Below are positions 25,162 to 33,630 of a stretch of 64,000 bases of DNA, piece after piece. Source of the DNA: Acidobacteriaceae bacterium (lineage in GTDB: Bacteria > Acidobacteriota > Terriglobia > Bryobacterales > Bryobacteraceae); contig JAFAYL010000035.1 in NCBI GenBank assembly GCA_019240405.1, forward strand, positions 41,485-105,484. Reading direction: 5' to 3'. The position numbers and the translations under genes were made by a program. Each line of letters begins with the position of its first letter. The stretch's first letter is position 1. The notes under the pieces were generated by a model. The model was not told where the DNA came from. It saw only the letters and a list, made by a program, of their open reading frames with translations, and did not search any database.

Positions 25162-26508
25162 ATGCGCGCGATGAAGCTTATTGTTCTTTTTCTCATCGCC
25201 GCGAGGTTCGCCGTGCCACAGGCGAACGTCGCGCCCACTCCACCAATGGGCTGGAACAGTTGGGACTCGTATGGCCTCTCCATCACCGAATCCGAATTCC
25301 GTTCGAATGCCGATGTGCTCGCGGACAAGCTCAAACAATTCGGCTGGACTTATGTGGTCGTTGACGAGGGCTGGTATCTAGCCGATCCTGATTCCAAGCC
25401 GGGCAGCTTTCGATTCGAGCTCGATGTAAATGGCCGCTACACGCCCGCAATAAATCGATTTCCTTCCGCAGTCAACAATGCGGGTTTTAAACCGCTGGCC
25501 GATCACATTCATTCCCGCGGTCTGAAATTCGGTATCCACATCATTCGGGGCATACCGCGCGAGGCGGTTGCGAAGAATTCGCCCATTGGGGATTCTAATT
25601 TCCACGCCACCGATGCAGCGGAGACTTCAGACATCTGCCCTTGGAACGCCGATAATTACGGTGTCAAGAACACCCCCGCCGGCCAGGCGTATTACAACTC
25701 GCTAGCTAAGCTCTACGCAAGCTGGGGCGTCGATTTCGTCAAGGTTGATTGCATCGCCGCGCATCCCTATAAAGGAGATGAAATCCGAATGTTCAGCGTT
25801 GCGCTGCAAGAATCCGGGCGCCCCATCGTTTTAAGCCTTTCGCCCGGACCTGCGCCACTCGATAAGAGTGAAGAGCTGCGACGCTACGCCCAAATGTGGC
25901 GCATCTCCGACGACTTCTGGGACCATTGGGGGTCCTGGCCGAAGCACGAGTTCTCCCAAGGCCTCTTCAATCAATTCAGCACTGCCGCGCAATGGGCGCC
26001 TCATGTCGGAGCGGGGTATTGGCCAGATGCCGACATGCTGCCCCTCGGCTATCTCGGTCCGCACCCGGGCGCCGGCGAACCCCGCGAAAGCCGATTTAGT
26101 CACGACGAGGAGAAAACCGTAATGACACTCTGGTCTGTTTTTCGCTCTCCGCTGATCATGGGCGGAAATCTTACGCGATTGGATGACTTCACGGCATCGC
26201 TGCTTACTAACTCCGAAGTCCTTGAGGTCAATCAGAAGTCAACGCATGCTCGCGCGCTAGTCACATCTACGGACCGAGCCGTCTGGACTGCGCAACCGCC
26301 AACCGGAACGGGGCTTTATGTCGCGTTATTCAATCTTTCGGACCGTCCCGTTAGGATGCAATATAGCTGGAGCGACCTCGGCCTCCCTGCTCAGACGTAC
26401 ACGACACGTGATCTTTGGGCGCACCAAGAAATCGGCGCGCCAATGAATTTTAACGTCACGCTCCGACCTCACGCTTCCGCGCTTTATCGTTTGACGCCTA
26501 AACAGTAG
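25162..26508 (+). CDS. Alpha-galactosidase, family GH27, exported
   Basis: A 448-residue (beta/alpha)8-barrel glycosidase after a short signal peptide (about 1-20). The diagnostic opening PPMGWNSWDSYG is followed by YVVVDEGWY; the nucleophile is the Asp in DFVKVDC and the acid/base Asp is in the RISDDFWD region. A beta-sandwich domain closes the protein. GH27 enzymes remove terminal alpha-galactose from oligosaccharides, galactomannans or glycolipids. It fits the GH78 enzyme upstream as part of a polysaccharide-degrading lifestyle. The 3' end overlaps the convergent transporter by 11 bases. Confidence 0.93.
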   Translation: MRAMKLIVLFLIAARFAVPQANVAPTPPMGWNSWDSYGLSITESEFRSNADVLADKLKQFGWTYVVVDEGWYLADPDSKPGSFRFELDVNGRYTPAINRFPSAVNNAGFKPLADHIHSRGLKFGIHIIRGIPREAVAKNSPIGDSNFHATDAAETSDICPWNADNYGVKNTPAGQAYYNSLAKLYASWGVDFVKVDCIAAHPYKGDEIRMFSVALQESGRPIVLSLSPGPAPLDKSEELRRYAQMWRISDDFWDHWGSWPKHEFSQGLFNQFSTAAQWAPHVGAGYWPDADMLPLGYLGPHPGAGEPRESRFSHDEEKTVMTLWSVFRSPLIMGGNLTRLDDFTASLLTNSEVLEVNQKSTHARALVTSTDRAVWTAQPPTGTGLYVALFNLSDRPVRMQYSWSDLGLPAQTYTTRDLWAHQEIGAPMNFNVTLRPHASALYRLTPKQ

Positions 26509-27751
26509 CCAGCACAGCCAAGGCAAGTGCCGGCGGCATTACCAACACTCCCCATTTCAGGAATTTGCAAAATCCGATCTCTTCGCCCTCCCGGCGGATT
26601 GCAATCAGCCAAAGAATGGTTGCCAGCGAGCCGCTTACTGACAGGTTCGGGCCAAGATCAACTCCAATCAGCACCGCATGGCGGAGTGAACCGGCTGCAC
26701 CGGCCGCTTGTACTGCTGCGCCGCTGATCAGGCCGATCGGGAGATTGTTCATCACGTTCGATAGCAAGGCAATGGCGAAAGCAGAAGTAAACGCCGCGCT
26801 CAGAGGAGGCCAAGTTTCCACCAGTCGCAAAGCCTTTACCGTTGCGTGCAGCGCGCCAGCGCCGTTTAGCGCTTCAACGATCACGAATAGACCCGCAACC
26901 AGCGGAATAACGCTCCAAGCGATCGCTCTTGCGATGTCTTTCGGCGCGCGGTGATCCCGAATGGAAGTAACCGCAGTCACCAGAAGCCCGGCAATGCACG
27001 TCGGCGTGCCGAGATCCAGGTTGAGCGCCGACGCGATCATTAACGTAACGGCTAGAAAACCGATCCCATAAAGCGTTACTTTGCCGGTTGGCGATAATTG
27101 CAGCTCATGGACATTAGTCTTGACCTCGCCTTCGAGGCGCTTGGCTGCAATCCAATGCAGGACAGCGAACGTGGCGGCAATGGAAGCGATGGACGGTAGC
27201 GTAAAGATCGCCAGCCAGCGCCCGAGTGGAGGCATGGTGTGCCCATAAACCACGAGATTGGCGGGATTCGAAATGGGCAGTACGAAACTCGCAGCATTTG
27301 CGATGAAAGCGCAAATCAATAGATAAGGTAAGGGCTCTACTTCTGCTGCTCTTACCGCCGCGAGGACGGCAGGCGTGAGGACGACCGCCGTCGCATCGTT
27401 TGAAAGGAAAATCGTAACTAGAACACCCACGCAGTAGATCAGGGCAAATAGGCGGTTACGAGAGCCTTTCGACGCCCGCACCGCATGCACAGCAATCCAA
27501 TCGAAAACGCCTTCCCGCCGCGCGAGCTCTGACATGATCATCATGCCGATCAGAAACAGGTACACATCGATCCCTTTCTCCACGGCGCGGATCGCTGTTT
27601 CAGGTGAAATGAGCCGGCTTATCACGAGGAGAGCCGCGCCTAGCACTGCCCACCATGCCTCCGGCAATCCTTTGGGTCGCATGAGTACCAGAGCGATAGA
27701 CCCCAGTGATAACAGCCAGATCATCAGGTCATGTGAAGAGAGGGCAAACAT
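26498..27751 (-). CDS. ArsB/NhaD-superfamily ion transporter
   Basis: A 417-residue membrane protein with about 11 helices of the ion-transporter fold. Conserved segments include FLSNDATAVVLTP in the first half and LSNVMNNLPIGLISG in the second half, the paired Asn-containing re-entrant loops typical of ArsB/NhaD/CitM. The frame is open upstream for 108 codons, but that part is the antisense of xseB, so ATG 27751 is taken as the start. The substrate (arsenite, Na+/H+, dicarboxylate) cannot be decided; no arsR or arsC is nearby, which weakens an arsenic role. Confidence 0.85.
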   Translation of the reverse strand: MFALSSHDLMIWLLSLGSIALVLMRPKGLPEAWWAVLGAALLVISRLISPETAIRAVEKGIDVYLFLIGMMIMSELARREGVFDWIAVHAVRASKGSRNRLFALIYCVGVLVTIFLSNDATAVVLTPAVLAAVRAAEVEPLPYLLICAFIANAASFVLPISNPANLVVYGHTMPPLGRWLAIFTLPSIASIAATFAVLHWIAAKRLEGEVKTNVHELQLSPTGKVTLYGIGFLAVTLMIASALNLDLGTPTCIAGLLVTAVTSIRDHRAPKDIARAIAWSVIPLVAGLFVIVEALNGAGALHATVKALRLVETWPPLSAAFTSAFAIALLSNVMNNLPIGLISGAAVQAAGAAGSLRHAVLIGVDLGPNLSVSGSLATILWLIAIRREGEEIGFCKFLKWGVLVMPPALALAVLATV

Positions 27752-27823
27752 CGCTTGAGTTCTTATTTGACTGTAGGCTGCACTCTCGCGCTTTGTGCCG
27801 TTACGCGCCGTTACAATAAGTCG

Positions 27824-28072
27824 ATGCCTGAGGAAAAGACATCCTCGCTCAGTTTTGAAGCAAGCCTGGAAGAGCTCGAACGCATCGTGAAGGAGCTTGA
27901 AAAAGGTGATCTGCCGCTCGAGCAGAGCTTGGCCCTGTTTGAAACCGGCATGCGGTTGAGCGCCGAATGCAAGCGGCAACTCGAAGAAGCTGAGTCTCGC
28001 ATCGAAATTCTGATGAGAAGAGGAGCAGAGGTTGTCCCTGTTCCTTTCGATCCGGAAAAGCCCGTGCAATGA
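27824..28072 (+). CDS. xseB: Exodeoxyribonuclease VII small subunit
   Basis: An 82-residue XseB with the family's conserved core FEASLEELERIVKELEKGDLPLEQ and the typical helical ending. XseB binds XseA to form the single-strand-specific exonuclease VII. ATG 27824 gives the normal length. Its TGA overlaps the ispA ATG (ATGA), as in many bacteria. xseA is not in this window. Confidence 0.95.
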   Translation: MPEEKTSSLSFEASLEELERIVKELEKGDLPLEQSLALFETGMRLSAECKRQLEEAESRIEILMRRGAEVVPVPFDPEKPVQ

Positions 28073-28971
28073 CAAAGCCGGAACGGGCGAGCTTGCAGGA
28101 CTATCTCGCTGAACGGGTACAGGCGATCGACGGTGTGCTGGACCGATGGGTGCCGGAGGAAAGCATCGAGCCTGCTTCGATCCACAAGGCGATGCGATAC
28201 AGCCTTTTCGCGGGTGGAAAGCGCATCAGGCCTATTTTGGCGATTGCCGCAGCAGATTCTATTTCTGATGCCGCCTCCGGGGTCGAGCATGCAGCGGCAA
28301 CGCTCGAGCTTGTCCACACCTACTCGCTGATTCACGATGATTTGCCCGCGCTCGATAATGACGATTTGCGAAGGGGCCGGCCGACGTGCCACAAGGTCTT
28401 CGGGGAGGCGATAGCGATTCTGGCCGGCGATGCACTGCTCACGCTCTCTTTTGAGGTGCTGAGCCGCATTGAACATGTCTCAGCCGCTCAAAAGATTCGA
28501 CTCGTGGAGGAACTGGCGCGAGCGGGGGGAACTGTGGGCGGCATGATCGGCGGGCAAGTGAACGATCTCGAAGGCGAGCGCAAGAATGCTACGCCGGCCT
28601 TACTAGATTCGATTCACCGCGCAAAAACGGGAGCACTGCTGCGTGCTAGCGCGCGGGTTGGGGCGATCTATGCGGGAGCTTCCGAGGAGCAGCTCGAAGC
28701 GATATCGCGTTACGGCGAGCATATCGGCCTTGCATTCCAGATCATCGATGACATTCTTGATGTGCAAGCACCATCTGAAGCCCTCGGGAAAACGGCTGGG
28801 AAAGATGAAGCGCAGCAGAAGATCACGTTTCCTGCGGTTTACGGGCTCGAACGGTCGCGCGAGATGGCGGAAGAAGAGCGCGTCGCTGCTCACGCGGCGC
28901 TACGAATGTTCGACGATCGAGCCGATCGCTTGCGCGAGATCGCCGATTTCATCGTGCAGCGCAAGACTTGA
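28069..28971 (+). CDS. ispA: Polyprenyl (farnesyl/geranylgeranyl) diphosphate synthase
   Basis: A 300-residue short-chain trans-prenyltransferase. The first Asp-rich motif is DDLPALDND and the second is DDILD, with GGKRIRP near the N-terminus binding isopentenyl diphosphate. It condenses isopentenyl diphosphate onto allylic diphosphates to supply precursors for quinones, undecaprenyl phosphate and other terpenoids. Coupled to xseB upstream; tlyA starts 6 bases after its stop. Exact chain length is not decidable by eye. Confidence 0.94.
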   Translation: MTKPERASLQDYLAERVQAIDGVLDRWVPEESIEPASIHKAMRYSLFAGGKRIRPILAIAAADSISDAASGVEHAAATLELVHTYSLIHDDLPALDNDDLRRGRPTCHKVFGEAIAILAGDALLTLSFEVLSRIEHVSAAQKIRLVEELARAGGTVGGMIGGQVNDLEGERKNATPALLDSIHRAKTGALLRASARVGAIYAGASEEQLEAISRYGEHIGLAFQIIDDILDVQAPSEALGKTAGKDEAQQKITFPAVYGLERSREMAEEERVAAHAALRMFDDRADRLREIADFIVQRKT

Positions 28972-28976
28972 GAATC

Positions 28977-29738
28977 ATGGCTTCATCGGAAGCTGCGTCG
29001 AGAGCGCATCCAAAGAAACAGCGGCTGGATCGCGCACTCGTCGACCGGCAACTGGTTGAGACGCGAGAGAAGGCTCAAGCGCTCATCCTTTCGGGCAAGG
29101 TGAAGATCAACGGCCAGAAAGCAGATAAGCCCGGCCGGATGGTCAGCCCGGAAATGCGGCTCGAGATAGAACAGCCATTGAAGTATGTGAGCCGGGGCGG
29201 ATTCAAACTAGAGGCAGCTCTTGAAAGGTTTGGAGTACCGGTAATGGGTCGCATGTGCGTGGACGTCGGCACTTCGACGGGCGGATTCACGGATTGTCTT
29301 CTTCAACATGGAGCTGCGCGGGTCCACGCCGTCGATACCGGGGCTGGCCAGATTCATTGGAAACTGCGAACTGACGAGCGTGTTGTCTTGCACGAGCACG
29401 TGAATGCGCGGCATATTTCTTTTGGAGAAATCGGAGAGTTCGCGGATCTGATCGCCTGTGATGTGAGCTTCATCTCAGTCACGCTTCTCATTCCCGCTTT
29501 GGCCGCCCTGCTTGCGCCGCAGGGCGATTGGATTATTCTGGTCAAGCCCCAATTTGAAGTAGGACGCGAGATGGTAGGCAAAGGTGGTATCGTGCTCGAT
29601 ACGGAAGCGCACCGATTCGCATGCGATAGAGTGATCACCGCGCTCGAGGCAGCGGGGTTCCGAACTGCCGTCACGGAGAGTCCGATTTTGGGTGCGGAGG
29701 GTAATCGTGAGTTTTTGGTCCACGCCAAGCGGATGTGA
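28977..29738 (+). CDS. tlyA: TlyA-family rRNA 2'-O-methyltransferase / S4-domain protein
   Basis: A 253-residue protein with an N-terminal S4 RNA-binding domain (about 15-75) and a FtsJ-like Rossmann methyltransferase domain: DVGTSTGGFTDCLL is the SAM-binding motif I, and LVKPQFE near the end is the conserved motif with the catalytic Lys. TlyA proteins methylate ribose in 16S and 23S rRNA (mycobacteria) and are sometimes called haemolysins. ATG 28977 is preferred over TTG 28968. It lies in the common xseB-ispA-tlyA-nadK order. Confidence 0.93.
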   Translation: MASSEAASRAHPKKQRLDRALVDRQLVETREKAQALILSGKVKINGQKADKPGRMVSPEMRLEIEQPLKYVSRGGFKLEAALERFGVPVMGRMCVDVGTSTGGFTDCLLQHGAARVHAVDTGAGQIHWKLRTDERVVLHEHVNARHISFGEIGEFADLIACDVSFISVTLLIPALAALLAPQGDWIILVKPQFEVGREMVGKGGIVLDTEAHRFACDRVITALEAAGFRTAVTESPILGAEGNREFLVHAKRM

Positions 29739-29802
29739 ATTTGTTCTGGGCCACTTAAGCTGGTCCGGCAAAAGAACGATCCCGCATCGCCGGCCATAAC
29801 GT

Positions 29803-30663
29803 ATGCACCAAATCTCCAAGGTCGGCATCATTTCAAAACCGAAGATTGCGCACGCGCCGGACATTGTTTGTGGCTTGCTCGAGTGGCTGGACGAGCGCGG
29901 CATCAGGTATCGTTGCGATGAACAGACGGCGCAGTATGCAGACTTGAGTGATTACTACTCCCGGGAAGAGGTGCCTGAAGGCACGGACCTTGTGATCGTG
30001 CTGGGCGGCGATGGAACTCTTCTTTCGGCCGCCCGGGTTGTGGCTGGACGCGATATACCTCTGTTTCCCGTCAACCTCGGACAGCTCGGTTTTTTGACCG
30101 CGATCACGCTGAACGAGCTTTACCCCGAGCTGGAACGCGCATTGCGAGGCGAGCATCGGATCGGCCACCGCAGAATGGTCGAATGCGAATTGTCGCGCGA
30201 CGGCCAGGTGATCGCAACTTATTCTGCATTGAACGACGTTGTGATCGGAAAATCGATGCTCGCTCGCATGATCGATCTCGACACTCACGTAGACAGTCAC
30301 TTCGTCGCGGCATACAAAGCCGATGGTTTAATTGTTTCGACCCCTACAGGCTCTACAGCATATTCGCTCTCGGCTGGCGGCCCGGTCATATTTCCATCCG
30401 TTGCGGCGTTCTGCATCACGCCGATTTGTCCTCACATGCTGACGAACCGGCCCGTGATTGTTCCCGATACAAGCGTGATAAGCATCCTGAGCCACGGAGA
30501 CGAAGGCACATTTTTGACCGTCGACGGGCAAGTTGGCGAGCCCATGTCAAAAGGAGATCGCGTGATCTGCCGGTCGTCTCCACATAAAATCAGCTTGATT
30601 CGTCCCCCGAAAATGCTTTTCTTCGATGTGCTTAGAGAAAAGCTGAAATGGGGCGAGCGGTAA
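29803..30663 (+). CDS. nadK: NAD kinase
   Basis: A 286-residue NAD kinase that makes NADP from NAD and ATP. The GGDGTLL motif (68-74) binds the phosphate donor with its catalytic Asp; NDVVIGK and the TPTGSTAYSLSAGGP motif are also present. Its TAA is directly followed by the ATG of the symporter gene (no spacer), so those two are cotranscribed. Cytoplasmic enzyme. Confidence 0.96.
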   Translation: MHQISKVGIISKPKIAHAPDIVCGLLEWLDERGIRYRCDEQTAQYADLSDYYSREEVPEGTDLVIVLGGDGTLLSAARVVAGRDIPLFPVNLGQLGFLTAITLNELYPELERALRGEHRIGHRRMVECELSRDGQVIATYSALNDVVIGKSMLARMIDLDTHVDSHFVAAYKADGLIVSTPTGSTAYSLSAGGPVIFPSVAAFCITPICPHMLTNRPVIVPDTSVISILSHGDEGTFLTVDGQVGEPMSKGDRVICRSSPHKISLIRPPKMLFFDVLREKLKWGER

Positions 30664-31905
30664 ATGAGTTTCGTCCGGAAGATCTCGCTCACTTCCTGGA
30701 TCTTTATCGGATTGGTGGCGGGGATCTTAACCGGCGTTTTCTTTCCTGAGTTCTCAAAACATTTATCCCCCATTAGCAATATCTTTCTGCGGCTGATCAG
30801 GTCCATTGTCGGGCCGCTACTATTCGGCACTCTCGTATATGGGATAGCATCTGCCGGCGAGCTGAAGACCATGGGGCGCATCGCGCTTAAAGCGTTGATC
30901 TACTTCGAAATTGCAACAACTCTCGCTCTTGTGATCGGCTTGCTGACAGTGAATATCATGCGGCCAGGCACCGGACTGAGACTAGCGGGTGGACCGGCAG
31001 GCGCTTCTGCTTTAGCCAATCCTGTCTCCTTGAGCCAGGTTCTTGAGCACGCAGTTCCCAGCAACATTTTCGAATCGCTGGCGCAAAACGATGTGCTCGA
31101 AATGGTGATCTTCTTCTTCCTGTTTGGCGCGGCATGTTCTGCCATCGGAGCTAAAGCGCAGCCGGTGGTCAACTTTGCAGCGTCGGTTGCTGAAGTGATG
31201 TTCCGTTACACCAAATACGCTATGTATCTTGCGCCTTTCGGCGTGGCCGCGGCGATTGCCGTAACCATCGGATCGAAAGGATTGGGCGTCTTGTTCGGCT
31301 TAGGAAAGCTTGTTGGAACACTGTATCTGGCGCAAGCGGTTTGCGTGCTGGTTGTGCTGGGAGCGTCGCTCGTCATCGCGCGCGTGCCCATTGGGCGGTT
31401 CTGGCAGGCTGCGCGTCAGCCATTCCTGATCGCCTACTCGACTGCGTCTAGCGAGGCAGCCCTGCCTCTTGCGCTCGAAAACATGGAACGTTTTGGTGTG
31501 CCGAAGCACATTGTTGGATTTGTACTGCCCACCGGCTATAGCTTCAACCTGATTGGTTCCACACTCTATTTGTCGTTAGCCTCCATGTTTATTGCACAAG
31601 CAGCGGACATGCGTATGCCGCTCGCTTCTCAGATCAGTATGATGCTCACTTTGATGTTGATGAGCAAGGGAACAGCCGGAGTTCCGAGGGGTGCGCTCGT
31701 CGTCCTAGCGGGAGCGCTTGCCACGTTTCAGCTTCCGCCGGAGGGCATCACGTTGATTCTTGGAGTCGACGCTTTGATGGATATGTGCCGCACTTCCGTG
31801 AACGTTTTAGGGAATTGCGTCGCCACTGCGGTTGTCGCGCGATGGGAGCGAGTTCCGTTCACCCGTGTCGGAGGCGAGGTGGAAATCGCGGTAGCCGGAT
31901 CGTAG
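30664..31905 (+). CDS. Dicarboxylate/amino acid:cation symporter (SDF/DAACS family)
   Basis: A 413-residue inner-membrane transporter of the GltP/DctA type with about eight helices and two re-entrant loops. Conserved segments: AYSTASSEAALPLAL (Ser-rich loop of HP1), LPTGYSFNLIGSTLY (the NMDGT-equivalent region, here with S-F-N) and the last helix with DALMDMCRTSVNVLGN. It would take up C4-dicarboxylates or acidic amino acids with H+ or Na+. Immediately adjacent to nadK. The specificity is not decided. Confidence 0.93.
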   Translation: MSFVRKISLTSWIFIGLVAGILTGVFFPEFSKHLSPISNIFLRLIRSIVGPLLFGTLVYGIASAGELKTMGRIALKALIYFEIATTLALVIGLLTVNIMRPGTGLRLAGGPAGASALANPVSLSQVLEHAVPSNIFESLAQNDVLEMVIFFFLFGAACSAIGAKAQPVVNFAASVAEVMFRYTKYAMYLAPFGVAAAIAVTIGSKGLGVLFGLGKLVGTLYLAQAVCVLVVLGASLVIARVPIGRFWQAARQPFLIAYSTASSEAALPLALENMERFGVPKHIVGFVLPTGYSFNLIGSTLYLSLASMFIAQAADMRMPLASQISMMLTLMLMSKGTAGVPRGALVVLAGALATFQLPPEGITLILGVDALMDMCRTSVNVLGNCVATAVVARWERVPFTRVGGEVEIAVAGS

Positions 31906-31914
31906 TTGGGACGC

Positions 31915-31936
31915 GGGCCGGGTGATGCCACGGCCC
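31915..31936. terminator. Possible bidirectional terminator hairpin
   Basis: GGGCCG at 31915-31920 pairs with CGGCCC at 31931-31936 between two convergent genes, a usual place for a shared terminator. There is no long T-run on either side, so termination is only suggested. Confidence 0.3.
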
Positions 31937-32716
31937 CTACTTGATGCACCGGATGCGCCGGATCGAAATCGCTTTGCCGGTTGACTCGTCAGCTTCGATG
32001 ACAGCGCCGTGTAGCTCCACTCCATGCCGCGCGGCTTCCATTCTGCCTCCCAAACCCGTTAAAAACCGTCGCAGAATGATCTCCTTATCGACACCGATGA
32101 CTGAATCATAGGGCCCGGTCATGCCCGCATCGGTTTGATAAGCGAGGCCTCCTGGCAGGATGCGCTGGTCGGCAGTTGGAATGTGAGTGTGCGTTCCGAT
32201 CATCGCGGTAGCGCGGCCGTCGAGGTACCATCCCATCGCAACTTTCTCGCTGGTCAGCTCCGCATGAAAATCAAAGATGCGGATCTTGATGGATGGATCA
32301 AGGGCAGCCAACAGCTCATCGGCTTTGCGAAACGGGCAATCAATCGTGCTCATCTGCGCCCGTCCTTGCAGATTCAAGACTGCATAAGGCACGCCGTTGC
32401 GCGCGGTAGCCATGTAAACGCCGCTTCCCGGCAATCCATTCGGATAATTGGCGGGACGGAGGAGCCGCGTCTGGCGATCGAGGTAATCGTGAATCTCGCG
32501 CTTATCGAAACTGTGATTTCCGCCCGTGAGAACGTCCAGGCCGAGGGCCAGCAACTCTTCCGCAATTAATGGAGTGATGCCGAAACCGCCAGCGCTGTTT
32601 TCGGCATTTGCAATCGACAAATCGATTTTGTATTCGCTGATGAGCTTGTTCAGGTGTTCGGCAACCATCCCTCGCCCGCCAGAGGCGAAGATATCGCCGA
32701 TGAAAAGAATGTTCAT
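31937..32716 (-). CDS. ymdB: YmdB-type (TIGR00282) metallophosphoesterase
   Basis: A 259-residue metallophosphoesterase. The conserved metal ligands of the YmdB family are visible: Asp8 in IGDIF, Glu39-Asn40 in NAEN, Asn67-His68 in GGNHSFD, and later His residues in DFHAE and GTHTH. Bacillus YmdB hydrolyses 2',3'-cyclic nucleotides and shapes RNA turnover and sporulation or biofilm decisions. The name clashes with E. coli YmdB (a macro-domain protein), which is a different family. Its upstream side faces the 0.9-kb gene-poor stretch. Confidence 0.92.
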   Translation of the reverse strand: MNILFIGDIFASGGRGMVAEHLNKLISEYKIDLSIANAENSAGGFGITPLIAEELLALGLDVLTGGNHSFDKREIHDYLDRQTRLLRPANYPNGLPGSGVYMATARNGVPYAVLNLQGRAQMSTIDCPFRKADELLAALDPSIKIRIFDFHAELTSEKVAMGWYLDGRATAMIGTHTHIPTADQRILPGGLAYQTDAGMTGPYDSVIGVDKEIILRRFLTGLGGRMEAARHGVELHGAVIEADESTGKAISIRRIRCIK

Positions 32717-32963
32717 CAGAGCTGCAAAGAGAGCGGGACGCGTGAGCGCCCTTAGAGAACGGAAGAGCGACCGCCCTTAAACAAAAGAATAAGCGCTCCC
32801 TCGAAGGCTACTTGGCCTTAGCCTCCGTCATTGACCCCAAAACGGCAGGGGGGAATCCTCCGAGCGCCTTCAGGCTTCTCCATGGCATCCAAAGACGCCG
32901 GAGCATGCTCACCAGCACTTAATTCGAGTTGGACTCCATGACATTGACTATCGGATCAATTAT

Positions 32964-33170
32964 TTGGAGACCAAGGCAGAGCACTCGCGAGGGAACGCTC
33001 AGTGTCAGGATACCAGAAATTGGGGGGTGCTGCAGCACTCGCGCCGTCAGGCAGAGCGGGAGATAGAGCACAGATCGTTTAGCGACCCATCGAGGATGGG
33101 AAAGCTCGGCGGAAAGGCGAGAACCGCTAAGCTAACGCCAGGACGACGGCGAGAGATCGCGCAAAAGTGA
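32964..33170 (+). pseudogene. Remnant of a small 'GGKARAAKLTP' protein
   Basis: The last 28 residues (from M45 at 33096, MGKLGGKARTAKLTPGRRRE) match the conserved ending of a widespread family of short proteins, but the frame stops at IAQK where homologues usually continue with an Ala-rich tail. The first 40 residues are not protein-like. It is more likely a decayed copy than a working gene. Confidence 0.3.
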
Positions 33171-33203
33171 TTCAGACTCGAGGGGATCGGGTAAAATAAG
33201 CAA

Positions 33204-33305
33204 GAGGCCCAACGCTGAAGAATCGTACTTAGCGGCATTCCAAGTACCGCACCGACGTGAAGTCGATTCTTCTACTCGGGCCTCATGGCTTTGTTTTCCG
33301 AGGCC
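33204..33305 (+). repeat. Nested inverted repeats; possible structured RNA or switch
   Basis: GAGGCCC (33204-33210) pairs with GGGCCTC (33278-33284). Inside, GAAGAATCG (33217-33225) pairs with CGATTCTTC (33264-33272), and inside that GTACTT (33225-33230) pairs with AAGTAC (33242-33247). The GGCCTC at 33279-33284 could instead pair with GAGGCC downstream at about 33299-33304, giving two mutually exclusive folds. The direction is not determined. Confidence 0.45.
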
Positions 33306-33309
33306 GACT

Positions 33310-33333
33310 CTAAGCAGGTTACAGCCTGCTTAG
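33310..33333. repeat. Perfect 9-bp inverted repeat
   Basis: CTAAGCAGG (33310-33318), a 6-base loop TTACAG, and CCTGCTTAG (33325-33333). It can form a stable hairpin and directly precedes a strong ribosome-binding-like AAGGAGG at 33351-33357. Confidence 0.5.
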
Positions 33334-33365
33334 AAATTTAACCCCGGAGTAAGGAGGCTGACCAT

Positions 33366-33431
33366 GTGCGCTGTCTATTCATCATGGTCTACAAGACGGC
33401 TGACGGTTATGCCGTCATCATCTTGATATAG
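33366..33431 (+). CDS. Very short open frame with strong ribosome-binding site (tentative)
   Basis: A 21-codon frame from GTG 33366, 8 bases after AAGGAGG, encoding a short peptide with a hydrophobic end (GYAVIILI). An overlapping ATG at 33364 in another frame gives a 20-residue Ser-rich peptide. It is followed 6 bases later by a terminator-like hairpin. It could be a leader peptide, a small toxin-like peptide or chance. Confidence 0.25.
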   Translation: MRCLFIMVYKTADGYAVIILI

Positions 33432-33437
33432 CCCCTT

Positions 33438-33464
33438 GGCCCCTGCTCTTAAGGAGTGGGGGCC
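33438..33464 (+). terminator. Terminator-like hairpin
   Basis: Eleven pairs (GGCCCCTGCTC 33438-33448 with GAGTGGGGGCC 33454-33464, two of them G-T) around a TTAAG loop, followed by TTCTCTTC. Read rightwards it resembles an intrinsic terminator with a weak T-tract, and implies a short transcript starting somewhere between 33180 and 33360. Confidence 0.5.
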
Positions 33465-33480
33465 TTCTCTTCAAAGATCC

Positions 33481-33514
33481 ATGCTTGACATCGTAGCGCT
33501 ACAGTGTCAAGCAT
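33481..33514. promoter_or_regulatory. 34-bp dyad with TTGACA on both strands
   Basis: ATGCTTGACA (33481-33490) is mirrored by TGTCAAGCAT (33505-33514) around the palindrome GTAGCGCTAC (33493-33502). Long dyads of this kind, with a GTAGCGCTAC core, recall autoregulatory operators of toxin-antitoxin genes. No such gene follows on either side, so it may be an orphan operator or a hairpin. Confidence 0.4.
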
Positions 33515-33630
33515 CACTAGCATAACACAATCCAAGGTTAGGTTCTGTGTTCCTGTATGGCCTCGTTTTGTGTGCAGGCAAGTTGTAAGGGGCCTCATGT
33601 TCCCGCTATGGCTACACCACCCGCCGTCAG

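Larger units (their letters stand above)
32717..33630. other. Gene-poor stretch of 0.9 kb with nested inverted repeats
   Basis: No full-length gene is visible between the divergent ymdB promoter side and the end of the Sua5 gene. The left part (32720-32960) shows nothing I can name. A remnant of a KGGKARAAKL-type small protein follows (to 33170). From 33204 to 33514 there are at least five inverted repeats, including a long nested one, a strong terminator-like hairpin and a TTGACA-bearing dyad. 33515-33630 has no recognised feature. Confidence 0.7.

Noticed and set aside
27752..28075. 108-codon N-terminal extension of the ArsB/NhaD transporter
   Set aside because: It lies antisense to xseB and the start of ispA and is not membrane-protein-like; the normal transporter N-terminus begins at ATG 27751.
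33204..33284. Possible integron attC site (GCCCAAC at 33207-33213)
   Set aside because: The matching GTTRRRY box is missing on the right arm and there is no integrase or cassette array.
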